DNA of 62,767 nt, taken from NCBI RefSeq assembly GCF_003574675.1, contig NZ_QOAZ01000021.1:1-62767 (forward strand), in the 5' to 3' direction. The position numbers and the translations under genes are program-made. How positions within the stretch are numbered: the stretch's first letter is position 1; each line of letters opens with the position of its first letter. The notes under the pieces were generated by a model. The model was given only the letters and a program-made list of their open reading frames with translations. It was not told the origin of the DNA and searched no databases. Of the stretch, positions 1 to 7,576 are shown one piece after another. The stretch comes from Azohydromonas sediminis. GTDB lineage: Bacteria > Pseudomonadota > Gammaproteobacteria > Burkholderiales > Burkholderiaceae_C.

Positions 1-174
1 ATGCTCAAGCGGCTGATCGCCAACATCGGCGCGGCCTTGCAGCACGTTCGGTCAGCTGCGGAGCAGTTCAAGGACCTCGACCGCTGGGGCTGCCTGCTGC
101 GCTACGTCAGCGACCGCATAGCCCCGATCGTCGGCCCACCACGACCCGCGGCTGGCCTGCCAGCGACGGGGTAA
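1..174 (+). CDS. C-terminal fragment of an unidentified gene, possibly a transposase
   Basis: The frame is open from the first base and stops at 172-174, giving 57 visible residues (begins MLKRLIANIG, ends GLPATG). The first codon is ATG, but since the window begins there this is probably internal to a longer gene. I do not recognise the family. The reading ends where the neighbouring surface-protein gene on the other strand loses its family-like sequence, so the simplest interpretation is the 3' end of an insertion sequence that broke that gene. The transposase label is inference from position only; no catalytic motif is visible in this short tail. Confidence 0.35.
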   Translation: MLKRLIANIGAALQHVRSAAEQFKDLDRWGCLLRYVSDRIAPIVGPPRPAAGLPATG

Positions 175-436
175 CTGCCGGATTTAGGTTCAGCGCTGCT
201 GTCTCATAGACGGTCCCAGTGCCCGTCGAGCTGTAGGCACGCACGGTCAAGTCGGTGACCGTCCCGGCCGGTTGCTGAGTGCAGCTGGCCAGGTTGCCGT
301 ACGAACCGTTGTTGATCGAGCATGAGCCGGGCGACGTGGCATCACCGAAGCTCCAGGTCTTGGTCTGAGCCATCGCCGGGGCGGCGAACGCAGAGCCGAT
401 CACGAGGGCGGCGAAGACAAGGCGCAAGCTCGGCAT
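107..436 (-). pseudogene. Truncated exosortase-dependent surface protein (XDP/XDD-like), N-terminal part
   Basis: The start at 436 gives a clear signal peptide (MPSLRLVFAALVIGSAFAAPAMAQ) followed by a segment rich in Ser, Gly and Cys containing WSFGDATSPGSCS and GSYGNLASCTQQPAG. From memory this matches the N-terminus of short secreted proteins sorted by exosortase in PEP-CTERM bacteria. An AGAAGGA ribosome-binding site lies about 10 nt upstream. After roughly residue 85 the sequence no longer resembles the family and runs into the mobile DNA at the left edge, stopping at residue 109 without the expected PEP-CTERM tail. The gene therefore looks cut by an insertion. A sigma-54 type promoter lies upstream at 491-508. 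Confidence 0.6.
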
Positions 437-726
437 GATGGAATCCTTCTGGATCGCGGTGCTCGCCGCAAGAGCGGGCTTTTGCAGCTTCAAGCAATCA
501 GCGGGCCACGATGAAAAGTGTTTGCCTGACATCAACTTGCAGTTCGAATCCCGATCAGGCGTGACGGAGTGTAAGCCGGGCCGACAGATCCAGACACCCC
601 CGTGATCCGGGGCTTCGCGTGGCATCGCGGCCAGCCCCGCGACGAGAAGCCCCCGTGGCCAGCCGGCCGCCGACTCGAAAGCGGCCGCTGGACGTGCTGG
701 CACCGGGTCGCGGCGGGGGCTCACCG
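437..726. other. Intergenic region between prsT and the truncated surface protein gene
   Basis: About 290 bases without a supported gene. The part nearest 437 holds the leader and the sigma-54 type promoter of the truncated surface protein gene on the minus strand. The part from about 540 to 726, just beyond the stop codon of prsT, shows no clear T-tract terminator and no motif I recognise. Confidence 0.5.
491..508 (-). promoter_or_regulatory. Candidate sigma-54 (-24/-12) promoter of the truncated surface protein gene
   Basis: Read on the minus strand the site is TGGCCCG-CTGA-TTGCTTG. GG and GC elements are separated by exactly 10 nt, as required for RpoN promoters (consensus TGGCACG-N4-TTGCW). 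The predicted start near 480 leaves a leader of about 45 nt before the ATG at 436. A TGACATC half-site lies upstream at 527-533. PEP-CTERM genes in floc-forming relatives are known to depend on RpoN with PrsK/PrsR, which fits. Confidence 0.6.
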
Positions 727-3546
727 CTACTTCAGCCTTGCCAGCAGCTGCTGGGCTTTCGCCCGGTGCTGGCTGCCGGTGCCGGCGGCCAGCGCCGCAT
801 TGAGTTCCTCCCGCGCCTCGGCGTCGCGCCCGAGGCTCGCGAGCACGCTGCCGAGGAAGAAGCGCGTGTCGCCGTTGGACGGATCGCGCAGCCGCGCGTC
901 GCGCAGCAGCTGCAGCGCGCGGTCGGTCTGTCCCGCCTTGAACGCGGCCCAGCCGACGGTGCCGACGATGTGCGGGGCTGCGGGCGCCACCGCCAGCGCG
1001 CGCTCGGCCATCGGCAGCGCGCCGGGGTCGTTTTGCTGCACGAGGATGTTGGCGAGGTTGTTGATCGCGTCGGCGTCATCGGGCCTGAGCTTCAGCAGCG
1101 CCTCGTAGCTGCGTCGGGCGGCGGCGAGCTGGCCGGCGTTGATCTGCGTGTCGGCCAGCGCGCGCCAGACCACGGCGTCGCCCGGATGACTGGCCAGCCA
1201 CTGCTCGGCAAGCCGCATGGCACCGGCGGTGTCGCGCGGTGCCATCGCAGCGAAGACGCGCATCAGGCTGGCCGAGCTGCGCTCGAGTTCGTGCGACTGT
1301 CGGTAGGCCGCGAGTGCCGCATCGCGCTGGCCTCGAGCGGCAGCGACGTCGCCGAGCAGCGCGTGCCCCAGCCCCGAGCGCGGCTGGCTCGCCAGGACGC
1401 GACGGGCGCGCTGTTCGGCCGCCGCCAGGTTGCCGAGCTGAATGTCGGCTGCGGTGCGCAGTACCAACAACGGGATGTCATCGGGCCGCTCGTCGAGCGC
1501 CTTGTCCAGGCTGTGCGCCGCCGCCTGCGGTGCACCGGCCTGCAGCTGCAGCGCCGCAATCTGCCTGAGCAGCGGCACGTTGTAGCCCGCCGACGTCGCA
1601 GCGCGCTGCAGGTGGCTGCGCGCGGCCGCGGCCTCGCCGCGCGCCAGCGCGACCCGGGCGGCGGCCAGTGAGGTCGGCGCCGCCTCGGGCGCCTTGCCGA
1701 TCGCGCTGGCCACGGCCTCGCGCGCCGCGTCGAGTTGCCGATGCCGCAGGTGAAAGTCGACCAGGGCCAGCGCCGGCGCGGCGCTGCTCGGTCCGGCCAC
1801 TTCGTCGGCACGGGTCAGCCAGCGCTGTGCGTCGGCCAACTGGCCGGCGCGCTCGGCCACCTCGGCCAGTGTCATCAGCGCCTGGGTGTTGTTGGCATCG
1901 AGCTTCAGTGCCCGGTCGAGGTGTTCGCGCGCGCGCGGCAGCGCACCGGCGTCGATCTCCAGCCGTGCCAGCCCGAGGTGGGCGGCAACGAGCGACGCGT
2001 CGGTTTCGACCGCCGCTTGCAGCGCGCTGCGCGCACCGGCCGAGTCGCCGGCGAGCCGCCGTGCCGAACCGAGCAGCGCCAGCACCCCGGCATTGCCGGG
2101 GTGTGCCTTGTTCACCGCTTCGGCCACGCGCACGGCCGGCCGGCCCTGGCCGGCGTACACGTACATCGAGGCCAGCGCGTATCCGGCGGGCAGCGACTTC
2201 GGGTCCTTCGCGAAGGCGGCCTCGAACTCCTTGATCGCGTCGCCGAAGCGCGCACCGCCGACCAGGCTCAGGCCGAGCGCGGTGCGCAGCTGCGGCTGGT
2301 CCGCCTGCTTCAGCGCGTCCTGCAGGATCTGGGTCGCGCGGCCGTGGCGACCCTGCGCCATGTGCGCGCTGGCCAGCAGCACCAAGGCCTGCGCGTCGCC
2401 CGGGTTGGCGCGCGTGTACTTGCCCAGCACGTCGATCGCGCCGTCGGGGTTGCGATCGGCGATGTAGAGGCTGGCCAGCACCTTGGCGACCGGGCTGCCG
2501 GGGTGCGAACGCAGCACGCCTTCCAGATAGGGGCGTGCCTTCTCGCGCTGGCCCAGACCGTAGTGCGCCAGGCCGCCGAGCATCTGCGTCTGCGGCCGGT
2601 AGCGCAGGAACTGCGACGGCACGCGGTCGACCAACGCGGTCACCTCGTTGAGTGCGGCGCGCGCGTCGGCCGCCCGGCCTTGGCGCTCAGCGACGACCGC
2701 CTTGAGAAACAACACGCGCGGGTCCGCGCCGCCGGACTTGTCGACTTCGGCAATGTCACGCTGCGCGGCGTCGAGGCGATTCTGGTCGACGTAGATGCCG
2801 GCTCGCGCGACGCGCGCGGCGACGTAGCCGGGGTCGAGCTCGATCGCCTTGTCGTAGCTGGCCAGTGCGGCGCGCAGGTCGGGCACCACGTGCAGCGCCT
2901 CGCCGCGCGCGTAGTGCGCATCGGCGAGCCGCGGCGCCAGCGCCACGGCGCGGTCGGCGGCAGCCAGCGCCTCCCGCAGCTGGCGCGAGCGGATGCGGAT
3001 CGGCACTTCGGCGATCCAGCTTCCGGCGTCGGTGGCGTCGATGGCGCGCGCGTCGTCGACCGCCTTCAGCGCCGTGCGCATGTCGGCCATCTCGGCCGCC
3101 GCCCCGGCGCGCAGCAGCAGCAGCCGGTACTGCGTGGTTCGCGGCAGCCCGTCGAGCGCGAATCGGTGGTCGTTGAGCACCGCATCGGGCTTGCCCTGGC
3201 CGACGAGCGCCTGCGCCAGCGGCACGACGACTTCGGCGCGGTTGACGCCAAGCCGCAATGCCTCGCTGAAGGCCACCTCGGCCTGGACCACGTCACCGCT
3301 GTCAAGCAAGGCGCGCCCGAGCAGCACCTGCACCGGCAGCAAGTTCTTGTCGATCTGCAGCGCGTTCTTCAGCTGGATGATCGCGCCGGCGAGGTCCTTC
3401 TTCTCGTAGCGCGCGAGCGCGTCCTCGTAGTAGCGCGACGCGCGCGTGTCGACGGCGGCGTGGGCGAGGGGGGCGCCGGCCACGAGCGCGGCCAACGCGA
3501 GCGCTCGCAGTGCCGGTGTCGGAAATCTTGACTTCACGGCCGTCAT
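727..3546 (-). CDS. prsT: PEP-CTERM system TPR-repeat protein PrsT
   Basis: A 939-residue protein with a signal peptide (residues about 8-30, ending APLAHA) and tetratricopeptide-like repeats over almost its whole length. The opening after the signal, RYYEDALARYEKKDLAGAIIQLKNALQ, is characteristic of the PrsT family found with exosortase/PEP-CTERM systems, where it is thought to be a lipoprotein or periplasmic scaffold for exopolysaccharide and surface-protein assembly. It is normally encoded with the exosortase gene and EPS genes; here it stands beside a truncated exosortase substrate and downstream of ribE, with no exosortase in the window. TPR proteins are easily confused with each other, but length and N-terminus fit PrsT well. 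Confidence 0.8.
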   Translation of the reverse strand: MTAVKSRFPTPALRALALAALVAGAPLAHAAVDTRASRYYEDALARYEKKDLAGAIIQLKNALQIDKNLLPVQVLLGRALLDSGDVVQAEVAFSEALRLGVNRAEVVVPLAQALVGQGKPDAVLNDHRFALDGLPRTTQYRLLLLRAGAAAEMADMRTALKAVDDARAIDATDAGSWIAEVPIRIRSRQLREALAAADRAVALAPRLADAHYARGEALHVVPDLRAALASYDKAIELDPGYVAARVARAGIYVDQNRLDAAQRDIAEVDKSGGADPRVLFLKAVVAERQGRAADARAALNEVTALVDRVPSQFLRYRPQTQMLGGLAHYGLGQREKARPYLEGVLRSHPGSPVAKVLASLYIADRNPDGAIDVLGKYTRANPGDAQALVLLASAHMAQGRHGRATQILQDALKQADQPQLRTALGLSLVGGARFGDAIKEFEAAFAKDPKSLPAGYALASMYVYAGQGRPAVRVAEAVNKAHPGNAGVLALLGSARRLAGDSAGARSALQAAVETDASLVAAHLGLARLEIDAGALPRAREHLDRALKLDANNTQALMTLAEVAERAGQLADAQRWLTRADEVAGPSSAAPALALVDFHLRHRQLDAAREAVASAIGKAPEAAPTSLAAARVALARGEAAAARSHLQRAATSAGYNVPLLRQIAALQLQAGAPQAAAHSLDKALDERPDDIPLLVLRTAADIQLGNLAAAEQRARRVLASQPRSGLGHALLGDVAAARGQRDAALAAYRQSHELERSSASLMRVFAAMAPRDTAGAMRLAEQWLASHPGDAVVWRALADTQINAGQLAAARRSYEALLKLRPDDADAINNLANILVQQNDPGALPMAERALAVAPAAPHIVGTVGWAAFKAGQTDRALQLLRDARLRDPSNGDTRFFLGSVLASLGRDAEAREELNAALAAGTGSQHRAKAQQLLARLK

Positions 3547-3643
3547 CGTAGCCGTCGAGACCCGCGTCGCAGCCCGGAAGATCCCGGCGGCGCCGGCCGG
3601 CGTGCCAAACTGCCCGCGCCTGCCCCGCGAATCGGGGGTGTCG

Positions 3644-4261
3644 TCACGCCGGGCGCAGCATGCGCTCGACGTAGCGCGCGATCAGGTCGACTTCCAGGTT
3701 CACGCGCGCACCGGCGGCCAGCGTGCCGAGCGTCGTGTGGGCGACCGTGTGCGGGATCAGGTTGATGCTGAACTCGCAGCCGTCGGGCCGGTCGTCGACG
3801 CGGTTGACGGTCAGGCTCACGCCGTTGACGGTGATCGAGCCCTTGTACGCGACGAAGCGCGCCAGCTCCTTCGGCGCCAGCACGCGCAGTTCCCACGACT
3901 CGCCCACGGGGGCGAAGTGCGTGACGGTGCCGATGCCGTCGACGTGGCCGCTGACCAGGTGGCCGCCCAGCCGGTCGTTCGCGCGCAGCGCCTTCTCGAG
4001 GTTGACCGGGCCGGTCTGCCCGAGACCGGCGGTGCGCGCCAGGCTCTCGGCCGAGACGTCGACGGTGAAGCGCGACGCCGTCGTGTCGAGCGACGTGGCC
4101 GTCATGCACGCGCCGTTGAGCGCGATGCTGTCGCCCACGGCGACGTCGGCGAGGTAGCCGGCCGGCGTCTCGACCGTGAGCCGGCGGCCGTGTTCGCGCT
4201 CGGTGCCCAGCGGGGCAGAATCGACGATGCGGCCGACGGCGGTGACGATGCCGGTGAACAT
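3644..4261 (-). CDS. ribE: Riboflavin synthase, alpha subunit
   Basis: A 205-residue protein that starts MFTGIVTAVG, the invariant N-terminus of riboflavin synthase, and contains the substrate-site segments NGACMTATSL, HLVSGHVDGIGTV and GSITVNGVSLTV. It converts two 6,7-dimethyl-8-ribityllumazine molecules into riboflavin and 5-amino-6-ribitylamino-uracil in the cytosol. The length is typical (two repeated barrel domains of about 100 residues each). The start at 4261 is fixed by the family N-terminus; a GACAAT hexamer ends 6 nt upstream, suggesting its own leaderless transcript. It lies 31 nt after a PEP-CTERM gene that separates it from ribD. Confidence 0.95.
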   Translation of the reverse strand: MFTGIVTAVGRIVDSAPLGTEREHGRRLTVETPAGYLADVAVGDSIALNGACMTATSLDTTASRFTVDVSAESLARTAGLGQTGPVNLEKALRANDRLGGHLVSGHVDGIGTVTHFAPVGESWELRVLAPKELARFVAYKGSITVNGVSLTVNRVDDRPDGCEFSINLIPHTVAHTTLGTLAAGARVNLEVDLIARYVERMLRPA

Positions 4262-4267
4262 GCCGGC

Positions 4268-4273
4268 ATTGTC
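4268..4273 (-). promoter_or_regulatory. -10-like GACAAT 6 nt before ribE
   Basis: On the minus strand GACAAT is followed by GCCGGC and then the ATG of ribE, so a transcript would start at or next to the A of the ATG. No convincing -35 was seen. One of ten such arrangements in the window. Confidence 0.5.
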
Positions 4274-4292
4274 GCAGGACGGCGGCGCAGGC

Positions 4293-5126
4293 TCAGCGCG
4301 AGCGACGGAAGCGCGAACTCCACGCCAGCGCCAGCAGCGCCAGCGCCAGCAGCGCCAGCGATGCGGGCTCGGGGGCGCCGTTGATCGGCGGTTCGTCCTG
4401 ACGCAGCGCACCGAAAGTCAGGTCGTCGAAACCGATGAAATCCTCGGGGCACGCATTGCCTAGGTTACAGGTGGGTTGAGCGATGTCGAACCCGATGCGG
4501 GCGTACTGGCCCTTGTCATCGATGAATCCGAAGAACGTCAGCGAGCCGTTCGCGGCGTCTTGCGGCGCGTCGATCGCGAGTTGGGCGGAGGGAGTGTCGT
4601 CATTTGCGCTGGCGTACAGCAGCAACCACAGGGTGCCGTCGAAGTCGCCGAGGTCGGTCAGGTAGAAGCCGAACGCGGAGACGGGGCTCGTGAATGTGAT
4701 CGAGAACGGGGTCGAGGTTTCCCACCACTGCCCGCCGCCCTCGGTGGTGTTGAAGCGGCCAAAGTATTCGCCCTGCGATCCGTTATTGGAGGGGCCGTAG
4801 GGATCGCTCTTGACTTCGCCGGCGCCTTTCAGTGAAGCCGCGTCCGCGTCCTTATCCTTAACCTTAAACAGGGCAACTTCCTTGTCGTCTGCGTACTGGC
4901 CGAGTGAGAGTTGCTCAAACCCTTCCGTACGTACCGATCCATTCGCCAGCTTCCCAAGGAAATCCTTACGGGCTTGCCCGGCATCGCCGAAGTCCGTCAG
5001 CGGCTTGTCGCCGTCGGCAACCGTCCCGCTGTAGACCGTCGGCGTCGCATGCACGGCGCCCATCGTCACCAGTGTCAGAGCCGCGCAGCCCAGCACGTGC
5101 ATCAGTCCTCGGATCGTGTTCTTCAT
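4293..5126 (-). CDS. PEP-CTERM sorting domain protein
   Basis: A 277-residue secreted protein. It starts with a signal peptide (MKNTIRGLMHVLGCAALTLV..., cleavage near AVHA, residue 27) and ends with a PEP-CTERM tripartite sorting tail: the PEP motif (GAPEPASLAL), a hydrophobic segment (LLALALLALAW) and an arginine cluster (RFRRSR). The tail is cut by an exosortase so the protein is released to the exopolysaccharide matrix or surface. The middle is acidic and glycine/asparagine rich and resembles no enzyme that I recognise. The start at 5126 gives the signal peptide directly. It sits between ribD and ribE on the same strand and has its own sigma-54 type promoter candidate. Confidence 0.85.
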   Translation of the reverse strand: MKNTIRGLMHVLGCAALTLVTMGAVHATPTVYSGTVADGDKPLTDFGDAGQARKDFLGKLANGSVRTEGFEQLSLGQYADDKEVALFKVKDKDADAASLKGAGEVKSDPYGPSNNGSQGEYFGRFNTTEGGGQWWETSTPFSITFTSPVSAFGFYLTDLGDFDGTLWLLLYASANDDTPSAQLAIDAPQDAANGSLTFFGFIDDKGQYARIGFDIAQPTCNLGNACPEDFIGFDDLTFGALRQDEPPINGAPEPASLALLALALLALAWSSRFRRSR

Positions 5127-5164
5127 GGGGTGCCAGTGATTCGTTTTCGTCGCGGGCCCAGAGG

Positions 5165-5182
5165 CAAGCAAGTTGCACGCCC
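5165..5182 (-). promoter_or_regulatory. Candidate sigma-54 (-24/-12) promoter of the PEP-CTERM gene
   Basis: Read on the minus strand: GGGCGTG-CAAC-TTGCTTG, with GG and GC separated by exactly 10 nt. It shares the TTGCTTG -12 end with the site at 491-508. The predicted start near 5155 lies about 30 nt before the ATG at 5126. The -24 half is less close to consensus than the other site. Confidence 0.5.
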
Positions 5183-5217
5183 GCGCAGACATCCCTAGAA
5201 ATCAAGGACTTGCCGCC

Positions 5218-5238
5218 TTGACATCGTGAAGATGTCAA
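5218..5238. promoter_or_regulatory. Perfect 8-bp palindrome upstream of the PEP-CTERM promoter
   Basis: TTGACATC and GATGTCAA flank five bases (GTGAA), a perfect inverted repeat about 36 bp upstream of the -24 element at 5182. Position and symmetry suit an activator site for a sigma-54 enhancer-binding protein such as PrsR; this is inference. A TGACATC half-site also lies upstream of the other sigma-54 candidate, at 527-533. Confidence 0.5.
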
Positions 5239-5275
5239 ATTTCCCGACCCTCGGGCGCCGGCCGCTTCGCGGCGC

Positions 5276-6385
5276 TCAGCCCGATGCCCGCAGCCGGTAC
5301 CTCAGCCGCAGGTCGTCGCCGCAGGCGCTGGCTTCGTGCAGCCGCAGCGCGATGCGGCCTGCGGGCGATGCGGCTGCTGGCAGCGTGGCCATCTCGCGGC
5401 CGGGGCCGAGCAGGCGCGGCGCGAGGTAGACGAGCAGTTCGTCGGCCAGACCCGCTTCGAGCAGTGCGCCGTGCAGCGTGGGGCCGGCTTCGACGTGGAT
5501 TTCGTTGACCTCGCGCTGGTCCAGCAGTGCGAGCGCAGTGACCAGGTCGACGCGGCCGTCGGCCCCGGGCGGCAGCAGCAACACCTCGGCGCCGGCATCG
5601 CGCAGCTGCGGCGCGCGTGGCGCCGCCGCGGTGCCGGCGACGATCAGCGCGCGCCCGGGCGGTGCGATCAGCCGTGCAGCCGGCGGCGTGCGCAGCGCCG
5701 AATCCAGCACGACGCGCAGCGGCTGTAGGTGGGTGGGTGCCCGCCGCACGTCGAGCCGCGGGTCGTCGGCGAGCACGGTGCCGATGCCAGTGAGCACGGC
5801 GCCGGCGCGCTTGCGCCACGCGTGGCCGTCGGTGCGCGCCGTCTCGCCGGTGATCCACTGGCTGCGCCCGTCGGGCAGCGCGGTGCGCCCGTCGAGCGAG
5901 GCGGCGATCTTGACGCGTACCCACGGCCGCCCGCGCTCCATGCGCGAGAAGAACCCGATGTTCAGCTCGCGCGACGCGCTGGCGAGGTCGTCGTCGGCCA
6001 TCTCCACCGCGATGCCCGCGGCGCGCAGCCGGGCGATGCCCTGGCCGGCGACCTTGGGGTTCGGGTCGCCGACGGCCACGACGACGCGGCCGACGCCCGC
6101 CTCGACCAGCGCGTCGCAGCACGGCGGCGTGCGCCCGAAGTGAGCGCAGGGCTCGAGCGTCACGTAGACGGTGCTGCCGCGCAGGTCGCGCCCGGCCGCG
6201 CGCGCGGCGCGCAGCGCCATCACCTCGGCGTGCGCCTGGCCGGCCGCCTGCGTGAAGCCTTCGGCCTGCCAACCGTTGCCGACGATCACGCAACCCACGC
6301 GCGGGTTGGGGTCGCTCAGGCCGATGCTTTGGTGCGCGAGCGCGAGCGCGCGCTGCAGGTGCTGGCGGTCGACGTCGCTGAGCAT
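5276..6385 (-). CDS. ribD: Bifunctional diaminohydroxyphosphoribosylaminopyrimidine deaminase / 5-amino-6-(5-phosphoribosylamino)uracil reductase
   Basis: A 369-residue two-domain enzyme of riboflavin synthesis. The N-terminal deaminase (to about 145) has the zinc motif HAEVMAL with PCAHFGRTPPC. The C-terminal reductase begins at WVRVKIAASLDGRTAL and carries GAVLTGIGTVLADDP and the closing VEAGPTLHGALL. It performs steps two and three from the GTP-derived pyrimidine. The start at 6385 gives MLSDVDRQHLQRALALA, the usual N-terminus. A TAGACT hexamer ends 6 nt before the ATG, so ribD can be transcribed apart from the pilin operon that ends 40 nt upstream. The expected neighbour ribE is displaced by the PEP-CTERM gene. 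Confidence 0.95.
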   Translation of the reverse strand: MLSDVDRQHLQRALALAHQSIGLSDPNPRVGCVIVGNGWQAEGFTQAAGQAHAEVMALRAARAAGRDLRGSTVYVTLEPCAHFGRTPPCCDALVEAGVGRVVVAVGDPNPKVAGQGIARLRAAGIAVEMADDDLASASRELNIGFFSRMERGRPWVRVKIAASLDGRTALPDGRSQWITGETARTDGHAWRKRAGAVLTGIGTVLADDPRLDVRRAPTHLQPLRVVLDSALRTPPAARLIAPPGRALIVAGTAAAPRAPQLRDAGAEVLLLPPGADGRVDLVTALALLDQREVNEIHVEAGPTLHGALLEAGLADELLVYLAPRLLGPGREMATLPAAASPAGRIALRLHEASACGDDLRLRYRLRASG

Positions 6386-6391
6386 GCGCGC

Positions 6392-6397
6392 AGTCTA
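6392..6397 (-). promoter_or_regulatory. -10-like TAGACT 6 nt before ribD
   Basis: On the minus strand TAGACT is followed by GCGCGC and the ribD ATG. This predicts a leaderless ribD transcript. It lies in the short gap after the pilV-like gene. Confidence 0.5.
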
Positions 6398-6425
6398 CGG
6401 GCGGGGCTGCACCCGCCGGCGAGGC

Positions 6426-7574
6426 TCAGTTCGGCGGCTGGTGGTGCCAGGTGCGGCCGTTGACGAACTCGGTGGCCGGGTCGTCGTCGGGGCAGTCGAA
6501 GGCGAGCGTGCCGTCGCCGGCGCGGATCACGAGGAAGTTCTGGTTGGCCAGCGGCGCCGTGACGTTGCTGTAGTCCAGCGGGTGCTGGTCGTTGGGCAGC
6601 GTCTCGTGCGAGCGCTGCGTGGTGTAGCGGCACACGCGGTAGCGCGCTGCGCTGGCGTCGTCGCGGTTCGCGGCCAGCGGCAGGCCCGTCAGCTGCGACC
6701 GGCCCGACCAGCGCAGCGCGCCATCGCCTTCGGTGGCCACCGGCACCGCGCACAGGTAGCGCAGGTCGGTCGTGCGGCGCTGCACGAAGCAGGTCACGGT
6801 GCGCGCCGACGGTGCGGTGCGCTGCAGCGTGACGCCGACCAGCGGGTCGACGGGGCTCGGCGGCACTTCGGCATCCGCCGCCGTGGGGGCGGTGGACGTC
6901 GTCGCATAGCGCACGTGGCCTGCGAGCAGCAGCGCGTCGACGGCGGTGCAGACGCTCGCGGGGCTGCACACCGTCGTGATCGCGCCGGTCAGGTCGTTGA
7001 AGACGAGGGCCACCGTGCCGCCGTCGGGCTGTTCGAACTGCAGGCGGCTGCGGCCGCCTTCGATCGGCACCGCATCGAGCGGGATGGCCGGGTGGCGGCC
7101 AGCGGGCAGCCGCCCGGGGTTGCCGGCGCCGCGCACGCTCAGCGTGCCGGCCAGCTCGGGCGGCACCGCGGCGATCGCAGTGGCCAGCCGCACGCGCTGC
7201 GGCTCGTCGTTGCGGTCGCGCCAGTCGACGTCGACGACCAGGGTCTTGGCGTTGAGCGGCGCGTCGTCGAGCACGAAGCGCGCGACGGTGTAGGTGGCGT
7301 TGAGCCCTTCGACGGTCTCGCTCGGCTGCGTCGCGACGGCGTCGTACGTGACGAACTCGGGGTGGTCGGGGTCGGCGTGCATCGCGGTGAACGCGCGCCA
7401 CGACTCGATGGCTTCCTGGGCGATGCGCGTGGCTTCGGCGCGCTGGCGCGCGATGTCGCCGTTGGCGCGCAGCGCGCTTTGCACGCCGACGTAGGCCACC
7501 AGGCCGAAGGCCATCACCGCCAGCGCGACGAGCGCTTCGACGAGCGAGATGCCGAGCTGGCGCTGCCGTGCCAT
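6426..7574 (-). CDS. pilV: PilV-like minor type IV pilin
   Basis: A 382-residue protein with a short basic leader and the prepilin cleavage/methylation motif G-ISLVE (residues about 8-13: QLGISLVEAL) followed by a hydrophobic helix (ALVALAVMAFGLVAYVGV). This is the class III signal processed by PilD. The isoleucine after the glycine and the LVEALVAL stretch are typical of PilV. The protein is longer than most PilV proteins, with a Cys-containing C-terminal globular region. It is the last gene of a tight run: the upstream pilX-like gene stops 2 nt before this start. Confidence 0.75.
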   Translation of the reverse strand: MARQRQLGISLVEALVALAVMAFGLVAYVGVQSALRANGDIARQRAEATRIAQEAIESWRAFTAMHADPDHPEFVTYDAVATQPSETVEGLNATYTVARFVLDDAPLNAKTLVVDVDWRDRNDEPQRVRLATAIAAVPPELAGTLSVRGAGNPGRLPAGRHPAIPLDAVPIEGGRSRLQFEQPDGGTVALVFNDLTGAITTVCSPASVCTAVDALLLAGHVRYATTSTAPTAADAEVPPSPVDPLVGVTLQRTAPSARTVTCFVQRRTTDLRYLCAVPVATEGDGALRWSGRSQLTGLPLAANRDDASAARYRVCRYTTQRSHETLPNDQHPLDYSNVTAPLANQNFLVIRAGDGTLAFDCPDDDPATEFVNGRTWHHQPPN

Positions 7575-7576
7575 CG

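Noticed and set aside
3601-3618. TGGCACG on the minus strand upstream of prsT, a perfect -24 element
   Set aside because: The bases at the -12 position do not contain TTGC or the GC at N10 spacing, so it is not called a sigma-54 promoter.
5218-5238. FNR or FixK box
   Set aside because: The half-sites are eight bases with a five-base gap; FNR/FixK boxes need TTGAT/TTGAC with four bases between the halves.
6386-6425. FMN riboswitch before ribD or ribE
   Set aside because: Only 40 bases precede ribD and 31 precede ribE; the conserved FMN riboswitch needs far more sequence and none of its core is seen.
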